Source: Paenibacillus hemerocallicola
GTDB lineage: Bacteria; Bacillota; Bacilli; Paenibacillales; NBRC-103111
DNA: 64,000 bases
Reading direction: 5' to 3'
Assembly: GCF_006265175.1 (NCBI RefSeq)
Contig: NZ_VDCQ01000039.1
Location: forward strand, 16,158 to 80,157
The notes under the pieces were generated by a model, which saw only the letters and a list, made by a program, of their open reading frames with translations, made no database searches and was not told where the DNA came from. Below are positions 1 to 9,209 of the stretch, piece by piece. The position numbers were made by a program, and so were the translations under genes. Numbering within the stretch: position 1 is the stretch's first letter; each line of letters begins with the position of its first letter.

Positions 1-13
1 ATTAAAACCTTTA

Positions 14-31
14 GTTCAACTTATATAGAAC
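14..31. promoter_or_regulatory. Inverted repeat over the -10-like region of the first GntR-SBP gene
   Basis: GTTC at 14-17 and GAAC at 28-31 flank an AT-rich TTATATA stretch that could act as the -10 of the gene starting at 65. A similar arrangement (TTCCC/GGGAA around ATTATA) lies in front of the paralogous gene near 48.5 kb. An autoregulatory operator is an inference; the arms are short. Confidence 0.3.
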
Positions 32-64
32 ATAGATTGAGACATCGGGCGGAAGGGTCATGCT

Positions 65-1465
65 ATGGAAAAGTCGGAAAGAGCGAGCCGCAAAACGTTC
101 CAGCTCAGGCTCGAAGCGATGGTGGAGGCGATTCGCGGCGATATTGCAAGCGGCTCGTTAAAGAAGGGGGACTTCCTTCCTTCGGAGAAGGTATATGCCG
201 GTTCGTATCGATTAAGCAACAACACGGTGCGCAAAGGACTCGACGAGCTGGTGGCCGAAGGGCTGATCGAGAAAGTGCCGAGAGTCGGCAACAAAGTCGT
301 CGGCCGCGAGTCTGAGCGGATGACCGTTCTGAGATTCGGCTGCCACGTATCGCTGCTTCAGGAAGCGGCGATGAAGACGCTGGTGGCCGAATTTCACAAG
401 CGGAATCCGGATATCCGCATCGAGCTGATCGCCATGTCGCCGGAATTGAATTCGTATTCTTCGGTAAAGAAGCGGATCGACGAAGCGTCGTTGGACGTCT
501 TTACGATGAACTATAACGGCTTCGACAGCTTCAGGGAAAACGAAGGATTCGGGCAGTTGGAGTCGTTCGAGTCCGATTCGCGCATTTACCCGTTCTTGAA
601 CGAGGCGTTTACGCACGACGGGCGGCTAAAGCTGATGCCTCTCGTATTCACTCCTCTCATCTTGTGCTACAACAAAGATCATTTTCGGGAAACGGGCTTG
701 ATGGAGCCGGACAGCGGCTGGCGCTGGGATACTTTGTTCGAGGCGGCGGACCGGCTGACCGTGGAGCGGGAGCGATTCGGCTTTTATTTCCATTTTCCGT
801 CCAGCAACCGCTGGCCGGTGTTGTTCATGCAAAGCGGCCTTCGTTTCGAACGCAACGGAGACGGCGGATTCGTCGCGGACGAACGGAAATTGAAAGAGGC
901 GTTGATGGCGTGCCGGACAATCTATTTGCGGAACCGGTTCCCGATGTTTTTGTCGGAGGAGGACAGCGACGCCGAGGAACTGTTCTTCAATGGGAAAGTC
1001 TCGATGATTTTGACCACCTATCTGGGACTGAACCGTCACGAACGCCGGGCGGAGTTCGAGTACGATATTGCCCCGCTGCCGTATCTGAACGAGCCGAAAA
1101 CGCTGCTCATGCCGGTCGGGCTGGCGATAAGCGCCCATGGCCGAGAGAAGGAGAGCGCACGACGGTTCGTCGATTATCTCGTCTCCCACGAGGCGCAGAT
1201 GCTCATTCGCCGGAAGACGTTGAGCATACCGAGCGAGAAGCCCGCCGCGGAGTGGACCGGAGAGGAGAGCATGTACCGTCCGTACCGGTTCCACATGTAC
1301 CGTGAAATTATTCCCAGCTTTCGGTCGTTCCGGGAATTGAACATGCCCGTGGCACGGCTCGGATCGTTGTACAAGGAAGCGAAGCTGTACTGGTCCGGAC
1401 TGGAGACGGAGGAGGAGGCCGTTCGGAGGCTGGCGCAGCTTCTGGCCGCTCCCGCCAAGCCATAG
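65..1465 (+). CDS. GntR-type DNA-binding domain fused to a solute-binding-protein domain (cytoplasmic regulator)
   Basis: A 466-residue protein. Residues about 10-80 form a GntR winged helix, with GDFLPSE and a recognition-helix region LSNNTVRKGLDEL followed by GLIEKVPRVG. Residues about 87-460 read as an ABC family-1 extracellular solute-binding fold (LCYNKDHF, DSGWRWD and the late RFVDYLVSHEAQ segment). There is no signal peptide or membrane segment, so the sugar-binding-like domain probably works in the cytoplasm as the effector sensor of a transcription factor. The ATG at 65 has GGAAGGG upstream. A full-length paralog lies on the minus strand at 47071-48450. The next gene encodes an SBP lipoprotein, a plausible target. 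DNA target and ligand are unknown. The architecture is clear; the role is inferred. Confidence 0.85.
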   Translation: MEKSERASRKTFQLRLEAMVEAIRGDIASGSLKKGDFLPSEKVYAGSYRLSNNTVRKGLDELVAEGLIEKVPRVGNKVVGRESERMTVLRFGCHVSLLQEAAMKTLVAEFHKRNPDIRIELIAMSPELNSYSSVKKRIDEASLDVFTMNYNGFDSFRENEGFGQLESFESDSRIYPFLNEAFTHDGRLKLMPLVFTPLILCYNKDHFRETGLMEPDSGWRWDTLFEAADRLTVERERFGFYFHFPSSNRWPVLFMQSGLRFERNGDGGFVADERKLKEALMACRTIYLRNRFPMFLSEEDSDAEELFFNGKVSMILTTYLGLNRHERRAEFEYDIAPLPYLNEPKTLLMPVGLAISAHGREKESARRFVDYLVSHEAQMLIRRKTLSIPSEKPAAEWTGEESMYRPYRFHMYREIIPSFRSFRELNMPVARLGSLYKEAKLYWSGLETEEEAVRRLAQLLAAPAKP

Positions 1466-1573
1466 GCAACGGCCGAATCGCCAATATGCCGACCGTTCGT
1501 TTATATGCGGATCGTTGGAAAAAGCGACATTGCGACGATAATGCAACGAAAATGCGATATACAGCCGTTCCGG

Positions 1574-1600
1574 GGCCGGTTACATTTGATGTAGCCGGCC
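1574..1600 (+). other. Strong hairpin in the 1466-1759 intergenic region
   Basis: GGCCGG-t-TACA/TGTA-g-CCGGCC with a five-base loop. No T-run follows, so it is not an obvious terminator; it could be an RNA structural element or an operator. The rest of the gap holds a 12-base direct repeat and the ribosome site of the next gene. Confidence 0.4.
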
Positions 1601-1616
1601 AAAGTCCGTTTGCGGG

Positions 1617-1719
1617 ACGATAAGGACAGCCGCACTGGAGGAGAAGCCAGGCAAAGACGTTCGAGGAAAGGAGGAAAAAGAAGTCGCGAACCGTCCCGGG
1701 TTGTTGTACGATAAGGACA
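1617..1719. repeat. 12-bp direct repeat ACGATAAGGACA (1617-1628 and 1708-1719)
   Basis: Two exact copies lie upstream of the SBP gene that starts at 1760. The 9-base core ACGATAAGG occurs again at 5783-5791, just before another SBP gene, where its AAGG is part of the ribosome site. It may be a regulator site or leader element; the meaning is uncertain. Confidence 0.35.
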
Positions 1720-1759
1720 AATGAATCCGGGCGAACGACAGCCCGAGGGGGCTTTAAGG

Positions 1760-3361
1760 ATGAGAAGAAAAAGGCTGATTGCTACCGCTGCAATCGTGGT
1801 CGGCATAAACTTGATTTTGTGCGGCTGCGAGAAGGAGTCGGACGCCGCCCTTGCCGGGTCCCCGCCCGCGCCGGACGACAGGCCTGCGCTCCGGATCGCG
1901 ACCATCGACAATTACTTCGCCGCCAATAGCTACAAGGACGATTTGCCCGTATGGCGGGAGGTCGAGAAGCGGACCGGCGTCAAAATCGTCTGGGAAGTGC
2001 TTCCCAGGGAACAGTTTGGAGACGGGATGAGGCTGAGACTGTCGAAGGACACGGATTTGCCGGACATTTTCTATATTCCGGACAACGATCCCGTGAAATT
2101 GGCGGGCAAGGGGACGATCCTCCCTCTGGACGAGCTGATCTCTGCGAATGCTCCCAACATAGCAGGCTTTTTGCGGGAGCATCCGGACATCGACAAGAAG
2201 CTCCGGTTGGCGGACGGCAAACTGTATGCGCTTGCATCCGTGGTGACCGGCGTCGCCTACACCGATCCGTACGGGCTGATGCTCCGCAAAGATTGGCTCG
2301 ATCGGCTCGGGCTTCGGGAACCGGCCACTTTGGACGAATGGTATGCCGTTTTGAAAGCGTTTAAGGAAAACGACCCGAACGGAAACGGGCTGCGGGACGA
2401 AATTCCGCTGCTGCCGGACATCGGCCTGAAAGGGTTGAAATTGTTCGGAAGCGCCGTCGGCGGACATTTTTTTTACAGCGACGGCTTTTATCCGGATGCC
2501 GGTGGCAACGTGAAGTACGAATGGCTCTCGCCGGAAGCGAAGGAGCTGGTGGAGTGGTGGCGCAAATTGTATAGCGAAGGGTTGCTGGCGTCCGATTTTT
2601 TGACGAAAACCGCGGATTCGTTTCTGTCCGAGGTGGCGGGGGGCCGCGTTGGCGCGCTTAACGGCTTCCTGAATTTGCGTCCGAAATACGAGTCGGGCAA
2701 TCGCCAAGCCGGCGATTCGCGAGCCGAGTGGGTCATGACCGTACCGCCCGGAGGCGCGGGACGCAGCGGATTTTATGAAATATACGGGCCTGTCAGCTCG
2801 TGGTTCGGCATATCCCGGAGCAGTCCGAATCCGGAGCTGGCGATTCGTTGGCTCGATTTCATCTATGCAAGCGAGGAGGGCAGCCGGCTGGTCAATTTCG
2901 GAGTCGAAGGGTTGAGCTACACGATGGCGGACGGCAGACCGCAGTTTACCGAATATGCGGCCCGCAATCCCGACGGACTGGACTTGACCCGGCTGCTGCG
3001 ATCGCTCGGGGCGATGCCGACGCTGCCGTGGATTCGCGCGGATAAAGGTCCGTTGTCGCTCCAGCCGCAGGCGATGCTCGACTCCGATCCGGTCGGGGCG
3101 GCGCAGGCCGCCAAAGTAAGGCCCTATTTGATCGGCGCAATTCAACTGGCGCTCCCCACTCCCGAGGAGAAGGATACGGAAGAGCTGTACGGCGCTCCGC
3201 TTCGCGCCTATGTCGAGACGACCTTGGCCCGCTACATTACCGGAGCGGAGGAGATCGACTGGGACCGGTTCGGCCGCACCGTCGCTTCGCTCGGACTGGA
3301 TCGCGTACTGCAGGCGAAGCAGCGGCAGTATGATCGCTATAGAGGCGCTCCGTCTCCCTAA
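1760..3361 (+). CDS. Extracellular solute-binding lipoprotein (LplA/LipO-like, orphan)
   Basis: A 533-residue family-1 ABC substrate-binding lipoprotein. It has an N-terminal basic and hydrophobic signal with a lipobox L-C-G-C, the acylated cysteine being C23. The mature part has the usual SBP features: a VEKRTGV-like first strand, LPDIFY, and FKENDPNGNGLRDE, the calcium-site-like segment of the Paenibacillus LplA/LipO group. The ATG at 1760 is chosen over one 39 bases upstream because it places the signal peptide at the N terminus and has GAGGGGG in front. It presumably binds an oligosaccharide outside the membrane. No permease genes adjoin it, so it must share a permease encoded elsewhere or act as a sensor partner. 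It converges with the AraC sensor gene at 3391-5658. Confidence 0.85.
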   Translation: MRRKRLIATAAIVVGINLILCGCEKESDAALAGSPPAPDDRPALRIATIDNYFAANSYKDDLPVWREVEKRTGVKIVWEVLPREQFGDGMRLRLSKDTDLPDIFYIPDNDPVKLAGKGTILPLDELISANAPNIAGFLREHPDIDKKLRLADGKLYALASVVTGVAYTDPYGLMLRKDWLDRLGLREPATLDEWYAVLKAFKENDPNGNGLRDEIPLLPDIGLKGLKLFGSAVGGHFFYSDGFYPDAGGNVKYEWLSPEAKELVEWWRKLYSEGLLASDFLTKTADSFLSEVAGGRVGALNGFLNLRPKYESGNRQAGDSRAEWVMTVPPGGAGRSGFYEIYGPVSSWFGISRSSPNPELAIRWLDFIYASEEGSRLVNFGVEGLSYTMADGRPQFTEYAARNPDGLDLTRLLRSLGAMPTLPWIRADKGPLSLQPQAMLDSDPVGAAQAAKVRPYLIGAIQLALPTPEEKDTEELYGAPLRAYVETTLARYITGAEEIDWDRFGRTVASLGLDRVLQAKQRQYDRYRGAPSP

Positions 3362-3390
3362 AGAGGCGATACGGCCGATGCGTGGACGAT

Positions 3391-5658
3391 TTACCCTCGG
3401 CCGTTCATATGCTGCAGCGCCGTCCGGCGGTATTCTCCCGGCGTTACTCCGCATATTTTCTTGAACATGCGGATAAACGAATTGACGTTCCGATAGCCGA
3501 TTTCCGCGGCCACTTCGCCTATGCGGATGTCCTCCCCGGAGCTGAGCAGGTCCTTGGCTTTGCTCATCCGGAGCGCGTTCAAATAGTCGGTGAAGGTCAT
3601 GCCGGTTTTGTCCCGGAAATAGGTGGACAAATAACTGCGCGACATTTGCAGCTGGTCGGCGACCGTCTCCAGCGAAAGATCTTCGCGATAATGGGTGACG
3701 ATATAGTCCAGCACGAAGTCTTTGACCGGATCCTGGCGCGCTTTTTTCTCCCGGACCAGCATGCAGACGTCCTCGATCATAAGAGTCAGCAGCCGCTCCA
3801 GCTGGCCGATCCCGGTGCACTTCCCGATATGGTCGGAGGGCGTGTGCCGTTCCATAAACGGCTTCGCATCCAATTGATAGAAGAGCAGCGATTTCTCGAT
3901 TTTCGCCACGATTTCTTGGGCGAACAAAGCGAACCGATGGGCGCTGGCGTCCTTCTCCTCGAGACGGCGCATGCATTTGCCGAGCAGCTCCAGGGCGCGG
4001 TCCCTTTCCCCGGCCTGCAGTTGGATCGAAAGCTCCCGGTCGTCCGCGGGCACGATGAGCAGATCGGGTGCCGATGCAGAGAGCTTCGTGACGATCTGCG
4101 TTTCCGCGACCAGACGCCGCTCCAGGAGCATGGCGCACGCTTCCTCATAGGCGGAGGCGAGCTCGCCCGGCCGGCACGACTGCGGATGTACGGCTATCGT
4201 CAGAAGGAAAAGCTCTTTATCCCGGCCAGCTACTTCCTTAAGACGGTCCAATGCGGTCAAGATGCCGGCGGAGGAAGCTTCGCCGCTCAATAGGGAAAGC
4301 ACTTGGTCGTGTTCCACCTGCAGCGTGGTCGATTCGGCAAAGCTTTCGCCGAGCTGCAGGGCGATCAGCTCGCGGATATAGTAGGACGCCTTCTCGCGTT
4401 CCGCGGCGGGCAGCCCGTCGAAGCGGTCCGTGAACGCGAGCCGGAACAAGATCAGCCGGAACGGTTTATCGGTATCGATCAGCTCGTTCAGGCTTTGCTG
4501 GTGCATCTTCTTCACCTTGCTCAAGTAGCCGTACGATTTGAGCAGGTCGTTCTTGTGATCGAGGTCGGTACGGATTTCCCGCTCGGAGCGCACGATGGCG
4601 TCTATTTTGTCGCTGATCCAATCCAGCTCGCGAATGTTGCTCCTCGATAATTGCGGAGAGCCGGGCTTCTGGAAGCCGGAAATCATTTTGCGGATCGGAC
4701 GGTTGAATTTGAAGCTGAGCGCGACCGATAACACGAAGCCGATAAGGAGCGCACTCCCCAGCACGGAAGCGAGCACGGCGTTTAATCGCGATACTTGGGC
4801 GGTTATATTGGAGATCGGCACGATATTGACATAAGTGAAGCCGGTGTCGGCGCCTTTTCTGTAAAACAAATAGTTGTCGTCGATCTTCGCGTGGCCTTCT
4901 CCGGATTGGAAAGATAACGCCAGCATGTCGGTGTCCCATAGAGCTCCGTTTTGGAACAAAGGCTTTCCGTTCCGGTCCAGAATAAGAAAATGGTCGTTCG
5001 GGGCGACATGGAATCGATCGAACAGCAATCCCGCGTCGAGAAACGAAAGGATCGCATACGGTCCGGCTTTAACCGCTATCGGGAACAGCGTTCCTTTGTC
5101 GGAGACGCCGTTGACGGGCACATCGGAATAAAATCGGGCCGCCGGGTAGAAGCGGAAGGCGGAGGCGTTGTTCGACAGCTCCCGTGCCCAGAAGTCCGCA
5201 TCGTAACGAGCGCTGGCGTATTGCTTGAAGAAAAGCTCCGATATGCCGCCGGTTCCGTTTTTCTCGAGAAAGTAGGGGCGGTCCGGAGCGTAGATCACGA
5301 TGTTGTTCAGAAATAATAGCGGATTGCCGGTCAAGGTCCGAATTTGCTCTATCGTCTGGGCGGCGACGGTGTAGTCGTAAGCATCCGCGCTTTTGCCCAA
5401 GGCCGTGACGGGCCGGCTCATGCCGAGCTGCATCAGATTGAACTCGATCAGGTTGAAATGCTTCTCGTAGCTGTCGACCGATTTGGCCAAGCCCAGCATA
5501 TTGTAGCTGACGATATCTTGATGGACGTTCGTTTTGAAGAAGGCAAACGAAAACAGATTGAAGGAGAGCAGCAGGACGATCAGCAGCAGGAAGGAAGAAA
5601 GCAGTCTGACAAATAAGGAATTCCACCTAATCGACAACGGAAGGCAGCGGTTCATCAT
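3391..5658 (-). CDS. Membrane-bound AraC-family sensor/regulator
   Basis: A 755-residue protein. A transmembrane helix at about residues 14-38 and a second at about 286-310 enclose a roughly 245-residue extracytoplasmic sensory region. A cytoplasmic linker follows, then a C-terminal AraC double helix-turn-helix at about 645-745 (LETVADQLQMSRSYLSTYF; IGEVAAEIGYRN; FKKICGVTPGEYRR). This is the common Paenibacillus design in which an external signal, often a sugar or an SBP complex, is passed directly to a DNA-binding domain. Start ATG at 5658 has AGGAGG eight bases upstream. It is divergent from the SBP-esterase-DUF4838 operon, which is its likely target. Confidence 0.85.
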   Translation of the reverse strand: MMNRCLPLSIRWNSLFVRLLSSFLLLIVLLLSFNLFSFAFFKTNVHQDIVSYNMLGLAKSVDSYEKHFNLIEFNLMQLGMSRPVTALGKSADAYDYTVAAQTIEQIRTLTGNPLLFLNNIVIYAPDRPYFLEKNGTGGISELFFKQYASARYDADFWARELSNNASAFRFYPAARFYSDVPVNGVSDKGTLFPIAVKAGPYAILSFLDAGLLFDRFHVAPNDHFLILDRNGKPLFQNGALWDTDMLALSFQSGEGHAKIDDNYLFYRKGADTGFTYVNIVPISNITAQVSRLNAVLASVLGSALLIGFVLSVALSFKFNRPIRKMISGFQKPGSPQLSRSNIRELDWISDKIDAIVRSEREIRTDLDHKNDLLKSYGYLSKVKKMHQQSLNELIDTDKPFRLILFRLAFTDRFDGLPAAEREKASYYIRELIALQLGESFAESTTLQVEHDQVLSLLSGEASSAGILTALDRLKEVAGRDKELFLLTIAVHPQSCRPGELASAYEEACAMLLERRLVAETQIVTKLSASAPDLLIVPADDRELSIQLQAGERDRALELLGKCMRRLEEKDASAHRFALFAQEIVAKIEKSLLFYQLDAKPFMERHTPSDHIGKCTGIGQLERLLTLMIEDVCMLVREKKARQDPVKDFVLDYIVTHYREDLSLETVADQLQMSRSYLSTYFRDKTGMTFTDYLNALRMSKAKDLLSSGEDIRIGEVAAEIGYRNVNSFIRMFKKICGVTPGEYRRTALQHMNGRG

Positions 5659-5715
5659 GATCGTTTCCTCCTAAATGGTTTCAAGCGATGCAGTAATCGA
5701 TTTCCATTCCATTTT

Positions 5716-5744
5716 ATTATAGGGTCGCGCGTTTTGCCGGTCAA
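5716..5744 (-). promoter_or_regulatory. Sigma-A promoter of the AraC sensor gene
   Basis: On the minus strand TTGACC (5744-5739) and TATAAT (5721-5716) are separated by exactly 17 bases, about 60 bases before the start codon at 5658. It is a near-consensus vegetative promoter lying in the divergent region shared with the SBP gene at 5802. Confidence 0.7.
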
Positions 5745-5801
5745 CGGCGGAATTGGGCCGGCCCGAAATTATTCGACGACAAACGATAAGGGGTGCCAGC
5801 A

Positions 5802-7139
5802 ATGAACAGCAAACTGTGGAAGACGGCGATCGGCTGTCTGGTAGGAGCAAGTCTGATGACGGCCTGTGGCGGCAATACGGGCAACGAAGGCCAAGCGAGC
5901 GGAGGCAAAGAGACGGCGAAAGCGCCTGCCGGAGAACAGGCAAGCAAAGAGCCGGTGGAGCTCGTCATCCAGGATCAGGGCGGGGCGTCCGAGGAAGTAT
6001 TCAATCAATCGTACGGCTCCTTCATCAGGAAAAAATTTCCGAACTATACGATCAAATATATTCAATCGACGAAAGGCACGACGCTGCAAGACCTCATCGT
6101 GGCCGGGCAGCATGTGGACATTATCATCGCGGGCATTAACGGCATGCCGGACCCGTTGTTCGGACTGGATATGAAGTTCGACATGACGGAGCTTGCCAAG
6201 AAGCACGGCGTCGATCTGGCCAAGTTCGATTCCACGCTGATCGACGGGATCAAGACGATGGGCGACGGGAATTTGTATTTTTTGCCGGTGACCAATTTGG
6301 TGCAAGTGATGTTTTACAACAAAGGCATCTTCGACAAGTTCGGCGTTCCGTATCCGAAGGACGGCATGACATGGGACGAAACGGGCGAGCTGAACCGGAA
6401 GATGACCCGCAGCGAAGGCGGCGTATCGTACATGGGGTATTCGGCGTCGCCGGCGCACATTCTCAACATGAATCAGTACTCGATACCGCTGTACGATCCG
6501 AAGACGAAGAAGCCTATGCTGTCGGACGAACGGTGGGGCAAGGCTTTCGAGACGTATTTCCTGAACAATGCGACTGCGGGCTACAAGGAATGGGCGACGG
6601 CGAAGAAAAAGCTGCCGTATTATACGGAGATGACAGCCTCGCAGGAGCTGGCGATGATGGTGTTCAACTCGCAGTTTCCGTTCGACGGTCCTCAGTACGT
6701 GAAGGACATCAATTGGGACCTTGTCTCGCTGCCCGTGCTCAAAGACAAGCCGAAGCTCGGATCGCAGGCGAATCCGAAAACGTTCGCGATCACGAAGACG
6801 GCGAAAAACAAAGATGCCGCGATGGAAGTGATCAAGTATATGACGTCGGCCGAAATGCAGCTGGATTTCTCCAAGCAAGGCTATATGACCGTCCTGAACG
6901 ACGACGGCATCAAGAAGGCGATCGGCTCGGAGAGCCAGCACAAAGGGAAAAACTGGAGCGCCGTCTATTACAACAACTTCGCCCCGATGGCGTACAAGAG
7001 CATTTACGACACGAAAATATTGTCGTTTCTGACGCCGAACGTGCTGAAGGTCGTAACGGGCGAAACGGATTTGAACAGCGCGATCCGCAGCGCGCAGGAG
7101 CAGGCGGAGAAATATTTGGAGAGCGAAATGAAGAAGTAA
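5802..7139 (+). CDS. Extracellular solute-binding lipoprotein (orphan group, first of three paralogs)
   Basis: A 445-residue family-1 SBP. The signal peptide ends in the lipobox L-M-T-A-C with C22 as the lipid-modified residue. It shares distinctive segments with the SBPs at 20332 and 38377: YNK.IFDKFGV.YP.DGM.WD, followed by a KMTR/KRMTR segment and GGVSYMGY. ATG at 5802 is preferred to the in-frame GTG at 5793 because AAGGGG lies eight bases upstream of it. It begins a run of three same-strand genes (SBP, hydrolase, DUF4838), probably one operon. No permease is nearby. Its ligand is probably a plant-glycan fragment, inferred only from the neighbours. Confidence 0.85.
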   Translation: MNSKLWKTAIGCLVGASLMTACGGNTGNEGQASGGKETAKAPAGEQASKEPVELVIQDQGGASEEVFNQSYGSFIRKKFPNYTIKYIQSTKGTTLQDLIVAGQHVDIIIAGINGMPDPLFGLDMKFDMTELAKKHGVDLAKFDSTLIDGIKTMGDGNLYFLPVTNLVQVMFYNKGIFDKFGVPYPKDGMTWDETGELNRKMTRSEGGVSYMGYSASPAHILNMNQYSIPLYDPKTKKPMLSDERWGKAFETYFLNNATAGYKEWATAKKKLPYYTEMTASQELAMMVFNSQFPFDGPQYVKDINWDLVSLPVLKDKPKLGSQANPKTFAITKTAKNKDAAMEVIKYMTSAEMQLDFSKQGYMTVLNDDGIKKAIGSESQHKGKNWSAVYYNNFAPMAYKSIYDTKILSFLTPNVLKVVTGETDLNSAIRSAQEQAEKYLESEMKK

Positions 7140-7240
7140 GCGAAGGGTGGCCCGGATATGAAGCGAAATATGCTCTAGACAACGACAATAGCGATAACGT
7201 CATAAGGTGAGCCGCGTTCATGCTACCGGGAGGGGATACG

Positions 7241-9184
7241 ATGAAAGCAGCCGATTTGGAACATTACAAGCTGGACATCTACGATGTGAAGGATCAACTG
7301 AAGCGGCATATTTACGACCGATCGGCGGAAGCTATCGCCGCGGGAGACCGGGCCAGGGACGAGATAACGGACGTCGGGCAGCTGGAGCGGCGCAAAAGCT
7401 TGATGAGGAGCGAGTTTATCAAATCGCTTGGCGGTCTTCCGCCGAGCGATACCCCGCTCCATCCGCAAATTACCAGCATTTTGCGGGGCGACGGCTATAC
7501 GATCGAGAAGGTGATGTTCGAGTCGCGGCCGAACCATTGGGTGACGGCGAACTTGTACATGCCCGATGGCATTTCCGCCCCGACGGCCGCGGTGCTGCAC
7601 TTGTGCGGGCACAACCCGCTGGCCAAGCATGCCGACCTGTATCAGACCGTCTCGCAGCACCTTGTCCGCGCAGGGTTGATCGTGCTTACGACGGACCCGA
7701 TCGGTCAAGGGGAGCGGCTAAGCTATTACGATCGCGACACGGCGAAAACCGATGTCGCCGCCTCCACGCGGGAGCACGAATACGCCGGCAGGCAAAGCTT
7801 GCCGCTCGGCGACAATATTGCCCGCTACTTTGTCCACGATGCGCTGCGCGCGGTCGATTATTTATGCTCCCGCCCGGAAGTCGATCCGGCGAAAATCGGC
7901 GTAACCGGCTGTTCCGGCGGAGGGACGCAGACTGGCATGATGATGCTGTGCGATCCCCGCATCGCCGCCGCCGCGCCGGCCGCCTTCATCATGAACCGGG
8001 AGTCGTACATGCATGCGGGCCAAGCGCAGGATGCGGAGCAAATATGGCCGGGGCTGACGAAGATCGGCTTCGATCACGAAGACATACTGATGGCGATGGC
8101 TCCGCGTCCTACGCTCGTATTGGCGGCCGAATACGATTTCTTCCCGATCGAAGGAACTCGCAGAACGGTAGAGAGAACGAAACGGTTCTGGGACATGTAC
8201 GGCGGAGGAGCTCGTCTGGAATATTTCGAAGACGCGTGCGTACACGGTTATTCGCCTCCGATGGCGAAAGCGGCGGCCGTCTTTTTCAGCAGGCATCTGC
8301 TGGGCAAACTGCCCGACTGCTCGTGGGAGGGCATACAGCCGATCGCGCCGGAGCTGCTATGGTGCACGGCCAGCGGACAAGTGCGGGGCGACCGGGACGA
8401 TGCGAGCGCGGTATACGAGGCGAACTGCGATCGGCTCGCCCGACTGGACGAAGCTGCATCCGAAGTGCCGGATTCGGCAAGAAAAGAGCGGGCGCTCGCT
8501 TGGCTGCGAGACCGGGTATACGACGGGCGCAAGCCGTGCCGCCTTAATCCGCGCCGGATTGCACTCGGCAAGCTGGGCGATGCTTTAACGGTTGAAAGCG
8601 TATTATGGTGGAGCCAGACGTCGCTGTTCAATCACGGTTTTATGTTCCGCTCGAGCGGAAGCGAGAGTAGCGAGTCGCCGGTCACGATCGCTCTTTGGGC
8701 GCGCGGCACTGCAAGCATCGAGCCGCATCTCGGCTGGATTCGCGAAACGTGCGGCACCGGTCGGGCCGTATTCGTCATAGACGTAACCGGCGACGGTGCG
8801 GTTGAGCCGAACAGCGTTACGACCAACGGCATGCACGATTTTTTCGGTACGCTTCATAAGTTTGCGGCCGATCTGTTTTGGCTCGACGACAGCCTGGCTG
8901 CGCTGCGAACGTTCGACGTCGTGCGAGCTCTCGATATCGTCGAATGGCTGAGCCGCGGAACGAACGGCGATATTCGGCTGTATACGGACGGGCGATTCGG
9001 CTTGTACGGACAATTGGCGGGACTATTGGATGACCGGCTGAAGCAAGTCGACGTTGTAAACGGCATCGGCAGCATCGCGGAGCTGGTACGCTCGCGCCAT
9101 TACGAAACGTTGGATAGCGAAGGCATCATGATGCCCGGCATGCTGCGATATTTCGATTTGCCGGATTTACTTCGTTGGTATTAG
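7241..9184 (+). CDS. Alpha/beta-hydrolase, acetyl-xylan-esterase-like
   Basis: A 647-residue protein without a signal peptide, so probably cytoplasmic. The first half contains an alpha/beta-hydrolase fold: an oxyanion region HLCGHNP, TTDPIGQGER, a nucleophile elbow G-C-S-G-G-G with the candidate catalytic serine at residue 225, and a later region with MAPRPTLVLAAEYD and VHGYSPPM supplying possible acid and histidine residues. The pattern resembles acetyl-xylan/cephalosporin-C deacetylase-type esterases. The C-terminal 250 residues look like a second, degenerate hydrolase-like half. ATG 7241 has GGGAGGGG upstream; an ATG at 7220 is less likely. Suggested role: deacylating an imported oligosaccharide. 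Confidence 0.75.
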   Translation: MKAADLEHYKLDIYDVKDQLKRHIYDRSAEAIAAGDRARDEITDVGQLERRKSLMRSEFIKSLGGLPPSDTPLHPQITSILRGDGYTIEKVMFESRPNHWVTANLYMPDGISAPTAAVLHLCGHNPLAKHADLYQTVSQHLVRAGLIVLTTDPIGQGERLSYYDRDTAKTDVAASTREHEYAGRQSLPLGDNIARYFVHDALRAVDYLCSRPEVDPAKIGVTGCSGGGTQTGMMMLCDPRIAAAAPAAFIMNRESYMHAGQAQDAEQIWPGLTKIGFDHEDILMAMAPRPTLVLAAEYDFFPIEGTRRTVERTKRFWDMYGGGARLEYFEDACVHGYSPPMAKAAAVFFSRHLLGKLPDCSWEGIQPIAPELLWCTASGQVRGDRDDASAVYEANCDRLARLDEAASEVPDSARKERALAWLRDRVYDGRKPCRLNPRRIALGKLGDALTVESVLWWSQTSLFNHGFMFRSSGSESSESPVTIALWARGTASIEPHLGWIRETCGTGRAVFVIDVTGDGAVEPNSVTTNGMHDFFGTLHKFAADLFWLDDSLAALRTFDVVRALDIVEWLSRGTNGDIRLYTDGRFGLYGQLAGLLDDRLKQVDVVNGIGSIAELVRSRHYETLDSEGIMMPGMLRYFDLPDLLRWY

Positions 9185-9209
9185 AAATAGAGTTCGGAGG
9201 GATGCGAAA

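Noticed and set aside
1754-4138. A 794-codon open frame on the minus strand
   Set aside because: It covers the end of an SBP gene and the AraC gene in another frame. The real genes have family motifs, signal peptides and ribosome sites; this frame gives only Arg/Gln/Ala-rich filler typical of a GC-rich shadow.
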